Source: UBA11098 sp041671525 (lineage in GTDB: Bacteria; Patescibacteriota; Minisyncoccia; Moranbacterales; UBA2206). Taken from it: a stretch of DNA of 64,000 nt. The notes beneath the pieces are model-generated. The model had not been told where the DNA came from. It made no database searches and worked only from the letters and a program-made list of their open reading frames with translations. The DNA is taken from contig JBAZBJ010000002.1 of NCBI GenBank assembly GCA_041671525.1, positions 49,022 through 113,021 on the forward strand. Reading direction: 5' to 3'. A program made the position numbers and the translations under genes. Of the stretch, positions 47,309-54,486 are shown in pieces; position 1 is the stretch's first letter, and every line of letters starts with the position of its first letter.

Positions 47309-48469
47309 ATGTCCAACACTATGCAAAAAACCAAAACCAAAACCGCAGTGGCTGTCGCGCTGGTGGCTCTTGCCATCATCCTGCCCGTGGCATACGTGGT
47401 CGTCACTAACACCTCGGGATCAAGTATTCGCAAGATCCTGAGCGGCGGGGGCAGGGGAGGCGTGAGTGTGTCTTCAAAATCAAATGAAGGTTCGGTCACA
47501 AACCAGATCAAACCGAAAGACTCAACAACTCCGGCAACGCCGCCACCTGCCGCGAGTGTCTGCGGCAACAATAGTAAAGAAAGCGGTGAAGAATGCGATG
47601 ACGGTAACACCAAGAGCGGAGATGGTTGTTCCGGATGCACCACGGTTTGCACGCAAGACTTGAGCGCCGAATTCAATGGCACGGGCAACATCTTTTTATC
47701 GACCGCCCAGGCCGCGGCTTGCACCAGTGTCGGTGAGTGCGGTGGTTCCGATGGCTTCACTTGCAAAAACGGACAATGCCAAAAAGCGGTCTGTGGCGAC
47801 GGCTTTTGCAACGATTGTTCGGAGGCTTTTTCCCCGTGTGCGCCCACAGAAACCAACATCAATTGTTCCAGAGATTGTCGCGCAGCCAGTCCGACTTGTG
47901 GTAACGGCAAACTGGAGGCCAATGAAAAATGCGATGATGGCAACACGCAAAGCAATGATGGTTGCAGCGCCACTTGCAAAAAAGAAACTTGCCGCACCGA
48001 TTGCAGTCGGGGTTGCAAGAAGGAGGCGGCGGTGACTCTATCCGGCAGGGATCTCACCAACCTCAGCCAACCCTATACCGAGGTATTGAGTATTGGAGCC
48101 CACGAATCTCAATTGTTTCGACTCAAAGTTGAGCATAAATTTCTCGGCATAAGTTCACCGACGAAGGACTGGGGAACTGTTGTCAATATGTTAGTTATGT
48201 ACGCGGGTCCCACCGGGGCGTTGCCGCCACCCAACAAAAATGACTATGATTTAATAATCGATTCCTCGAACAAGGGAGCATATTATGGCGGATCTTCTCC
48301 GAAGGAGGGAGGTTTAGTCAATGGCCGACAGTTTTGGTTTAGCAGTCTGAGACACCAAAACCAGAGCATATACATTACGGAAAACGCTCCGCAGGGGTAC
48401 TACTATGTATACATGTATAACACCTCGGATATAACGGGCAAATATCTGTTGACGTGGACGCAAAGATAA
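47309..48469 (+). CDS. Secreted Cys-rich protein with DUF4215-like repeats and C-terminal beta domain
   Basis: This 386-residue protein has a Lys/Thr-rich N-terminus, a TM/signal segment (about residues 11-31) and a linker. Cys-rich modules follow: CGNNSKESGEECDDGNTKSGDGCSGC and CGNGKLEANEKCDDGNTQSNDGCSATC (DUF4215/myxo-type), with a further Cys-rich segment between. The C-terminal beta-sandwich-like domain (about 245-386, VTLSGRDLTNLSQPYTEVL...) resembles pre-peptidase C-type domains. The N-terminal QKTKTKTAVAVALVALA resembles that of the SLH protein at 63165. It is probably surface-exposed. Confidence 0.72.
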   Translation: MSNTMQKTKTKTAVAVALVALAIILPVAYVVVTNTSGSSIRKILSGGGRGGVSVSSKSNEGSVTNQIKPKDSTTPATPPPAASVCGNNSKESGEECDDGNTKSGDGCSGCTTVCTQDLSAEFNGTGNIFLSTAQAAACTSVGECGGSDGFTCKNGQCQKAVCGDGFCNDCSEAFSPCAPTETNINCSRDCRAASPTCGNGKLEANEKCDDGNTQSNDGCSATCKKETCRTDCSRGCKKEAAVTLSGRDLTNLSQPYTEVLSIGAHESQLFRLKVEHKFLGISSPTKDWGTVVNMLVMYAGPTGALPPPNKNDYDLIIDSSNKGAYYGGSSPKEGGLVNGRQFWFSSLRHQNQSIYITENAPQGYYYVYMYNTSDITGKYLLTWTQR

Positions 48470-48495
48470 AACAGTTATTACAAAATAGGAAAAAC

Positions 48496-48528
48496 AAAAA
48501 ATCCTCTCCATGGCGGAGAGGATTTTTT
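48496..48528. terminator. Bidirectional terminator
   Basis: AAAAAATCCTCTCC pairs with GGAGAGGATTTTTT, between the convergent secreted-protein gene and rplT. Confidence 0.9.
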
Positions 48529-48542
48529 TATCGGAAGTTTCT

Positions 48543-48887
48543 TTATTTTACGCCTTCAATGAATCTAGCGAAAACTTGTGGATTTTCCACAGCCATCTGG
48601 GACAGCACTTTGCGATCCATGGTCATTTCTTTGTCCTTCATCACTTTGACCAATTGGCTGTATTTCATCCCCAGTTCGCGCACAGCGATGTTCAGGCGGG
48701 TGATCCACAGGGCGCGCATGGTGCGTTTCTTGGCGCGGCGATCGCGGTAGGCATAGGAGCCAGCCTTGATGACAGCTTGTTTAGCTTCGCGGAAAAGATT
48801 CTTTCTATTCCAGCGATAACCCTTGGCATCTTCCAAAAGATTGTTTCGTCTTTTTACGTGAGCGGTTCCTCGTTTTACTCTAGTCAT
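48543..48887 (-). CDS. rplT: Ribosomal protein bL20
   Basis: This 114-residue basic protein has the bL20 pattern: TRVKRGTAHVKRRNNLLEDAKGYRW, YRDRRAKKRTMRALWITRLNIAVRELGMKYS and a C-terminal LSQMAVENPQVFARF. It binds 23S rRNA early in 50S assembly and in some bacteria represses its own operon. It is last in the infC-rpmI-rplT operon. Confidence 0.97.
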   Translation of the reverse strand: MTRVKRGTAHVKRRNNLLEDAKGYRWNRKNLFREAKQAVIKAGSYAYRDRRAKKRTMRALWITRLNIAVRELGMKYSQLVKVMKDKEMTMDRKVLSQMAVENPQVFARFIEGVK

Positions 48888-48913
48888 ATAATCGGCAATT
48901 TATAATTTAAAAT

Positions 48914-49117
48914 TTACTTTGTAATATACGGCATACCCTTCAAAATGTTTTGTTCATCCGCTTTGAAAAGTCGCACATCGCCTTTTTTTCTTTGTCCTTC
49001 GGCTCCGGTGTCTTTGGAATTGTAGTGATTCTGCCCGGTCTTCCGGCGAGTCACTTTCTTGTTTTTGGTAACTTTAAATTTTTTTACCAAAGCTTTCTTG
49101 GTTTTTAATTTGGCCAT
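48914..49117 (-). CDS. rpmI: Ribosomal protein bL35
   Basis: This 67-residue basic protein reads MAKLKTKKALVKKFKVT...RRKTGQNHYNSKDTG, which matches bL35. It lies between infC and rplT in the conserved order, with 26 and 28 nt gaps. Confidence 0.96.
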   Translation of the reverse strand: MAKLKTKKALVKKFKVTKNKKVTRRKTGQNHYNSKDTGAEGQRKKGDVRLFKADEQNILKGMPYITK

Positions 49118-49145
49118 AAAACTTTTTCTTTATAATTATATTAAT

Positions 49146-49700
49146 TTAGGGTGTAATTGTTACATTGAATCCGCCGGGGAATCGCTTGATATCTTGTTCA
49201 ACCTTATAATCTGTAATTATGCTTTTCAAAAATTCGATCAAATTGGTTCGAGCCAATTCCGCGTGAGCTTTTTCGCGGCCGCGCAACACGATTTCAATCT
49301 TGACCTTGTCGCCTTTTTTCAAAAATTTCTCCACTTGTTCTCTTTTGAAATTCAGATCGTGATCATCGGTGCGCACACCCAGTCGGATGCCTTTGACTTC
49401 GGTTTTTTTCTGTTTGGCCTTGCTCAAGCGATCTTGCTTGGACTGTTGGTATTGAAATTTCCCATAATCCATGATGCGGCAGACCGGGGGATTGGCCATC
49501 GGCGCCACTTCCACCAGATCAACTTCGCGTTCCCGCGCGATTTGCAACGCTTCAAACGGAGTCATGACCCCCAACTGATTGCCTTCGTCATCGATCACGC
49601 GAATCTGCGCAGCCCGAATCTGCTCATTGAGCCTTTCACGGGGAGCTTTCTTTACAAAAACTCTTTTTATTGGTCCTCGTCTTATATATTTGGTGTTAAT
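49146..49700 (-). CDS. infC: Translation initiation factor IF-3, probable AUU start
   Basis: This protein of about 184 residues has the IF-3 N-domain (LNEQIRAAQIRVIDDEGNQLGVMTPFEAL, PPVCRIMDYGKFQYQ) and C-domain (KGIRLGVRTDDHDLNFKREQVEKFLKKGDKVKIEIVLRGREKAH). IF-3 keeps subunits apart and proofreads start codons. The only upstream ATG (49757) lies inside the tmRNA. Below the tmRNA 3' end no ATG, GTG or TTG precedes the N-domain, but an in-frame ATT stands at 49700-49698, matching the autoregulatory AUU start of Escherichia coli infC. An ATA at 49706 is an alternative. Confidence 0.93.
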   Translation of the reverse strand: MNTKYIRRGPIKRVFVKKAPRERLNEQIRAAQIRVIDDEGNQLGVMTPFEALQIAREREVDLVEVAPMANPPVCRIMDYGKFQYQQSKQDRLSKAKQKKTEVKGIRLGVRTDDHDLNFKREQVEKFLKKGDKVKIEIVLRGREKAHAELARTNLIEFLKSIITDYKVEQDIKRFPGGFNVTITP

Positions 49701-49712
49701 GGTTATTCTTTG

Positions 49713-50130
49713 TGGAGTTGATGGGAATCGCACCCATGTCCAAAATTGTTCTTCCAAAATAATCTACAAGCGTAGTCTGATTTTTTTCCGATTGCTCGGA
49801 TCGATCAAAAAGTGATAACCAGACGAAATCTTCTTGATCTATGTTTAAATTAGTTTTGATGCTATGACTTAAACAAAACCACAGCACCTATCTCAATAAT
49901 TTGATACCGAAATTCGCGTATTGAGAATCAGCGACTCGATAGCAATAGGTAATTTCCTAAAGAGGAAATTTAAGCTAATGCGGGAGCAAAACTTGCAAAT
50001 GCTTGCGCAAATGTAGCCTTCGCTTTTGTTATGAAGTTTGCACTTATAACTTTGACATTATTTTTACGAGTAAACATCATGCTCGGCTTGCCTATTTTAA
50101 AAGTACAACCTGTCGAAACTAAACAACCCC
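49713..50130 (-). ncRNA. ssrA: Transfer-messenger RNA
   Basis: The 5' end GGGGTTGTTTAGTTTCGACAGG (50130 downward) and the 3' T-arm/acceptor (ATGGG-TGCGATT-CCCAT, CAACTCC, 49736-49714) form the tRNA-like domain with G.U-containing acceptor pairing. CCA is not encoded. The tag frame (50041-49970, minus) resumes at GCA and encodes a 23-residue peptide starting ANFITKAKA and ending FAPALA before TAA. This fits a degradation tag ending in Ala-Leu-Ala. smpB lies directly upstream on the same strand. Confidence 0.95.
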
Positions 50131-50143
50131 GAGGGGCAGACTA

Positions 50144-50635
50144 TCAGAAATTTTTTAGCGCGCGTTTCATGCTTTTTTCCGCGTCTTTTTTGGCCAGGTC
50201 TTCGCGCTTGTCGAACTTCTTTTTTCCTTTGCCTACGCCAAATTCCAACTTCAATAGCCCGCCTTGACTCGACGATCTTCCTGATGAAGTCGGCGAGGCA
50301 GGTCGTTTCTTAGTATACACGGCAATGGGCACCAATGTCAAGCCTTCCGTGCGGACTTTACCGATCAAACGGCGGATTTCGGACTTTTTGAGCAACAGCT
50401 TCCGCGAGCGGGTCGGTTCATAGTTTTTGATGTCGCCGGCGTGCTTCCAGGGGGTGATGTGGGCGTTGGTCAGAAAAAGTTCGGTGCCTTTAACCGTCAC
50501 AAAGCTCTCTTTGAGGCTGATATGCCCGGCTTTGACGGATTTGACCTCTTGCCCGGTCAACACCAAGCCGGCCTCATACTTGTCCGTAATGAGATAATCA
50601 AAGTTGGCGCGTTTGTTGTAGGCCAGGCTAGTCAT
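50144..50635 (-). CDS. smpB: SsrA-binding protein SmpB with a Ser/Pro-rich insert
   Basis: This 163-residue protein has the SmpB order: AYNKRANFDYLITDKYEAGLVLTG.EVKS, ESFVTVKGTELFLTNAHI, ITPWKHAG, RRLIGKVRTEGLTLVPI and GKGKKKFDKREDLAKKD. It binds tmRNA and brings it to stalled ribosomes. Compared with typical SmpB, a Ser/Pro/Gly-rich insert (about PASPTSSGRSSSQGG) sits between the KKR and LLKLEFGVGKGKK strands. Its DNA (about 50258-50306) forms an imperfect inverted repeat. The ATG at 50635 fits the family; the earlier one adds nine residues. The ssrA gene begins 13 nt downstream. Confidence 0.93.
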   Translation of the reverse strand: MTSLAYNKRANFDYLITDKYEAGLVLTGQEVKSVKAGHISLKESFVTVKGTELFLTNAHITPWKHAGDIKNYEPTRSRKLLLKKSEIRRLIGKVRTEGLTLVPIAVYTKKRPASPTSSGRSSSQGGLLKLEFGVGKGKKKFDKREDLAKKDAEKSMKRALKNF

Positions 50636-50706
50636 GAATCCAGTATAAAGGATAATAAACAAAGTATAAAGCTATCCACAGCCTATTTCTGGAGAGGGTG
50701 TTTTTG

Positions 50707-50715
50707 TGGTATAAT
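50707..50715 (+). promoter_or_regulatory. Extended -10 (TGG-TATAAT)
   Basis: It lies 31 nt before the ATG of the TSP1-repeat protein. Confidence 0.6.
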
Positions 50716-50746
50716 AAGAGCACTTAAAAAACTCTTCAACAACAAA

Positions 50747-52258
50747 ATGAAAAACAAAATTATAATTCTTGCTTTCTTACTGGTTGCAGCACTCTTTGTG
50801 GGTCAAAAAGCGCAAGCGAGCTACTCATGTTCAATAAACAGCACGACCTATGCTGATCAGGCGAGTTGCAATAGTGGATGCAATTTTACGCAAACACAGA
50901 ATTGCGCGCAAAATTGCACGGTGGGATCAACGTATTTTTGTAAAGATAATTATGGCGGCAATAATACGGTTGGTCCATGCAATGTGGGTGATAATTATAT
51001 TTCGGGCGATGTCCCGGCAACATACTATAATAATGTTCTCGGTTCCGGTTGTGCGAATAGCGCGCCAGCTGGGTCAGTTAAGGTTGGTTACGCCTGCATG
51101 AGCAGTTCTATAGAAGGTCCGGTAGTGGAGAATTATATTGAATATTATAAAATGCAGACATGCACCTACGCCTGTTCCATCCCTGGCGGTTCGGCTTGTA
51201 ATGGAAGTAATCAATGCTCCAAGACTACGGCGGGGACATGCACATATATCGTACCAGTTGTGACCTATTCCTGGTCCTCGGGCGCTTGGGGAACCTGTGG
51301 CGGTGGAAGTTGCGGAAACAACAATGGCACACACACGCGAACAGTTGTTTGTAAAGATAGCAATGGCAACACAGTCGCCGATAGTAATTGCAGTGGAACA
51401 AAACCAACCACGAGCGAAACTTGCATGATGGCAGCGTGTGCGTATTCTTGGAAAAATGGAGCCTGGGGAGCTTGTAATCCATCTTGCGGTTCAGGGACTC
51501 AGTTGCGTTCAGTGTGGTGCGAAGATAGCAGTGGCTATGTTGTTGCTAATAGTAATTGCTCCGGGACTGCGCCAGCCGACAATCAGGCGTGCAATAATGG
51601 GGCTTGTACGGCCGCAATTTGTTTGAATGTTCCTGCGAATGCCAGCGTGTGCCCGTCAGATAATCTGGGTCTCACCGACAGCACGTTCAGTGTCCTAGCT
51701 TCAACCTGTTCCGCTCCGGCCGGTTCTGCTCCAAAATGCCAATACACGTGTAATGCTAATTACACGCTAAGCGGGGGGATGTGTAAATTCAGCCCAACCT
51801 TTAATCCGACTGGATCATGTGTGGAAAACTTAGCCAAGGTTGAGTGGGCTCCGGCTGCCGGGGCTAGCTCGTACTTCGCGGCCATATACACAGGCAGTTA
51901 CGACCCTACATTCTTGATTAATCTTGTAACTTCTCCGTATACAAAGCTCGGCACAACCAACACGACTTATAACTGGGTAGCGCAAGCGGTTGATAGTAAC
52001 GGTAAACGAAGTGATTTGATTTTCGGTCCCAGTTTCTCTTGCGCAGCAACTCCGACGCCACCTCCACCACCAGCTTGTACGGCCGGGTGCATAGACAACC
52101 CAACTGCGTGTGATGCAAGCTGTGGATCAGGAAAAAAATATTGCAAATATCAAAATGCTGATTGCTCAATCACCAACAACTTCCCTTTGCCATGCAGTTC
52201 TCCGGCATGCCCGTCATCCAGCGACGCAGATCGCAACTGGAAAGAAGTGGCGCCGTAA
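50747..52258 (+). CDS. Secreted TSP1-repeat surface protein with DRNWKEVAP tail
   Basis: This 503-residue protein has a signal peptide (about residues 1-25, ending AQA) and a Cys-rich N-terminal region. Two thrombospondin type-1-like repeats follow: YSWSSGAWGTCGGGSCGNNNGTHTRTV (about 180-235) and YSWKNGAWGACNPSCGSGTQLRSV (about 236-290). Next are a Cys-rich stretch, a fibronectin/Ig-like domain (about 345-445), another Cys cluster, and the C-terminal sequence SDADRNWKEVAP. Many disulfides are expected. The ATG at 50747 starts the signal peptide; a longer frame overlaps smpB on the other strand. A single-TM protein gene follows 23 nt downstream. Confidence 0.78.
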   Translation: MKNKIIILAFLLVAALFVGQKAQASYSCSINSTTYADQASCNSGCNFTQTQNCAQNCTVGSTYFCKDNYGGNNTVGPCNVGDNYISGDVPATYYNNVLGSGCANSAPAGSVKVGYACMSSSIEGPVVENYIEYYKMQTCTYACSIPGGSACNGSNQCSKTTAGTCTYIVPVVTYSWSSGAWGTCGGGSCGNNNGTHTRTVVCKDSNGNTVADSNCSGTKPTTSETCMMAACAYSWKNGAWGACNPSCGSGTQLRSVWCEDSSGYVVANSNCSGTAPADNQACNNGACTAAICLNVPANASVCPSDNLGLTDSTFSVLASTCSAPAGSAPKCQYTCNANYTLSGGMCKFSPTFNPTGSCVENLAKVEWAPAAGASSYFAAIYTGSYDPTFLINLVTSPYTKLGTTNTTYNWVAQAVDSNGKRSDLIFGPSFSCAATPTPPPPPACTAGCIDNPTACDASCGSGKKYCKYQNADCSITNNFPLPCSSPACPSSSDADRNWKEVAP

Positions 52259-52281
52259 AAATAATTTAAAACAAAAAATAT

Positions 52282-52692
52282 ATGAACAAAAAAATTGCGA
52301 CTGGGGTCGGAGCCATCATTCTCATTGTTATAGCTATTACCGCTTTATACTTCGTCAAAAAAGCGAATGATCTTAGCAATATGAAGCAATCTCAAACAGA
52401 AATTACGACAGGCCTGGATAACAAGCAAGAAGTGGTGGAAAGCAATGTTTTGCCACCGCTCGCCACGGTTGAAGGCACGGTGGAAAACGTGACGCAGGAA
52501 GGTTTGCTGACTCTCAAAGACAAACTTGGCCAACGCAACATAGTGCTTCCGCCAAGTGTTTATGTCTACACCATGGTAAAGAATGTACCCCAGACCAAGG
52601 GGATAACGGATATCAAAAAAGGCAGCGCAGTGGTCGTGCAACTGAAAGCGGATACACAACCACAGGAGGCAAGTTCAGTTTTTATCAAGTAG
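52282..52692 (+). CDS. Small single-TM protein with C-terminal beta domain
   Basis: This 136-residue protein has a TM helix (about residues 7-28) and an outward beta-rich domain (about 60-136) with EGTVENVTQEGLLTLKDKLGQRNIVLP, VYVYTMVKNV and GSAVVVQLKAD, the strand pattern of DUF5666/OB-like domains. It follows the DRNWKEVAP-tailed protein as the TM protein at 27240 does, but the two small proteins show no clear sequence similarity beyond a TM anchor. Confidence 0.6.
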   Translation: MNKKIATGVGAIILIVIAITALYFVKKANDLSNMKQSQTEITTGLDNKQEVVESNVLPPLATVEGTVENVTQEGLLTLKDKLGQRNIVLPPSVYVYTMVKNVPQTKGITDIKKGSAVVVQLKADTQPQEASSVFIK

Positions 52693-52713
52693 CCAGAGAA
52701 AATTTTGTCGATT

Positions 52714-52744
52714 AAAAAATCCAGCCGGAAGGCTGGATTTTTTT
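52714..52744 (+). terminator. Intrinsic terminator
   Basis: AAAAAATCCAGCC pairs with GGCTGGATTTTTT around GGAA. Confidence 0.88.
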
Positions 52745-52768
52745 GTGGTGTTGCGATAAGATAAGGAT

Positions 52769-54334
52769 ATGAAGAAGGAGCTGGAAAAAATCATCAAAAA
52801 AGCAGTTGTGGACCTCTATGAAACAGAGGTTGATTTTGCTGTGGATCAGCCGAAGGTGGAAAAATTCGGCGATTATTCGAGCAATGTCGCGATGGTACTG
52901 GGCAAAATCTTGAAGAAGAATCCGTTGGAAATCGCGGAAATCCTAAAGCGAAGCTTTAGGAAAGAAGAGGCGATTGAGAAAATTGAAGTGGTGGCGCCGG
53001 GCTATTTGAATTTTTATCTGGCCAAAAAATATTTGCAGGACAAGATTGGGGAAATAAATTCGGAAAAAGAAAATTTTGGGTCTTCGGAAATTGGCAAAGA
53101 TAAAAAAATTCATCTGGATTTTGTTTCCGCCAATCCGACCGGCCCGGTGCATCTGGGCAATGGACGGGGTGGTCCTTTCGGGGACACGTTGGCGAATGTC
53201 TTGAAAAAGGCGGGATACGACGCCTGGCGAGAATACTATGTAAATGATTATGGCAATCAGATTAAAGTTTTGGGACATTCAATTTTGAAAGATGAAGAGG
53301 CGCAATACAAGGGTGATTACATTGATGACTTGGGCAAAAGGATAAAAACAACGGATCCGTTTGAGGTTGGGCAAGAAGCCGCGAAAATTATTGTCGCAGA
53401 AATAATTAAGCCATCGATGGAGAAAGTCGGGATTAATTTCGATAAATACTTTTCGGAAAAAACATTGCATGAGTCCGGTGCTTTTGAGAAAGTTTATAAA
53501 TCTTTTATTGAGAAGGATCTGATTTACGAAAAAGACGGAGCTTTTTGGTTTCGAGCTGAAAAATTCGGAGATGAGAAAGATCGAGTCGTGAAAAAAACCA
53601 GCGGGGAAGTGACCTATTTTGGCGGCGATATTGCTTACCACCAGAACAAATTTGCGCGAGGCTTTGATAAAATCATTGACATCTGGGGGGCGGATCATCA
53701 TGGAGACATGAAGCGCGTTTTGGGCGCGGTTGAGGCCTTGGGCTATGGCGGCAAGGCGGACATTATTTTGACGCAATTTGTGCGCGTGATGCAAAATGGC
53801 GAAGAAGTCAAAATGTCCAAAAGGAAAGGAACATATATTTGCATCGATGATTTGGTCGAGGAAGTGGGCAAAGACGCGGTGCGGTTTTTCTTCCTGATGT
53901 ATTCCAATGACACCCATATGACTTTCGATATGGATTTGGCCAAAGAAAGGTCGGAAAAAAATCCGGTGTTTTACGTGCAATACGCGCACGCGCGGATTTG
54001 TAGTATTTTGCGTAAGGCGCAAGAGGAAAATATTAATTTTGCAAAAGCGGATTTGTCACAACTTGTTGATGAAAAAGAGTTGAGCTTGATCCGTGAACTG
54101 AACAAATTTCCGGAATTGGTTGAGGAACTGGCGCACAGCTATGAAGTGCACAAATTGCCATACTACGCGATCAAACTGGCCGACAAATTGCACTCTTTCT
54201 ACAACGCTTGCAAAGTTCTGGACGCGGACAAGCCGGAGCTCTCGAGCGCTAGACTAAACCTCATAAATGCTGTTAGAATAGTCTTAGCGGAAACGTTGAG
54301 GTTGGTAGGAGTTTCAGCACCAGATAAAATGTGA
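52769..54334 (+). CDS. argS: Arginyl-tRNA synthetase
   Basis: This 521-residue class Ia synthetase has an N-terminal Arg-tRNA-synthetase domain (VEKFGDYSSNVAMVLGKILKKNPLEIA), the HIGH-equivalent VSANPTGPVHLGNGRGG, the KMSKS-equivalent KMSKRKG and a DALR anticodon-binding C-terminus (HARICSILRKAQ). A CCTAAAGC palindrome is inserted in frame near residues 58-64 (EILKRSFRKEE), between the N-terminal helices. The length is slightly below the usual 550-580. A TAAGAT hexamer ends 6 nt before the ATG, so it is probably leaderless. Confidence 0.96.
   Translation: MKKELEKIIKKAVVDLYETEVDFAVDQPKVEKFGDYSSNVAMVLGKILKKNPLEIAEILKRSFRKEEAIEKIEVVAPGYLNFYLAKKYLQDKIGEINSEKENFGSSEIGKDKKIHLDFVSANPTGPVHLGNGRGGPFGDTLANVLKKAGYDAWREYYVNDYGNQIKVLGHSILKDEEAQYKGDYIDDLGKRIKTTDPFEVGQEAAKIIVAEIIKPSMEKVGINFDKYFSEKTLHESGAFEKVYKSFIEKDLIYEKDGAFWFRAEKFGDEKDRVVKKTSGEVTYFGGDIAYHQNKFARGFDKIIDIWGADHHGDMKRVLGAVEALGYGGKADIILTQFVRVMQNGEEVKMSKRKGTYICIDDLVEEVGKDAVRFFFLMYSNDTHMTFDMDLAKERSEKNPVFYVQYAHARICSILRKAQEENINFAKADLSQLVDEKELSLIRELNKFPELVEELAHSYEVHKLPYYAIKLADKLHSFYNACKVLDADKPELSSARLNLINAVRIVLAETLRLVGVSAPDKM
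52941..52961. repeat. CCTAAAGC palindrome inside argS
   Basis: 9-bp arms TCCTAAAGC/GCTTTAGGA around GAA, the same palindrome family as 14461-14481 (which is in reverse orientation). Confidence 0.85.
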
Positions 54335-54343
54335 TTATCCCTA

Positions 54344-54457
54344 CGAATTACGAAATTTTACGAATGTACTAATGTGAGGCTAATTAAAGATTACCGTAGG
54401 CGTAGTTGTTGATATTTCGTACATTCGTACATTCGTACAAATTCGTATTTCGTAGGG
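54344..54457. repeat. Inverted-repeat element between argS and the glycosyltransferase gene
   Basis: CCCTACGAATTACGAAATTT at the left pairs imperfectly with a complementary ...AAATTCGTATTTCGTAGGG end at the right, with tandem GTACATTC units near the right arm. The middle (about 54371-54415) shows no coding frame. It is MITE-like or a long degenerate palindrome. Confidence 0.65.
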
Positions 54458-54486
54458 TTGAATATATAAAAAACTCACAAAATTTT

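Noticed and set aside
49146..49757. IF-3 start at the ATG at 49757
   Set aside because: This ATG lies inside the tmRNA T-arm/acceptor region on the same strand; the resulting N-terminus would be tRNA-like sequence and unlike IF-3.
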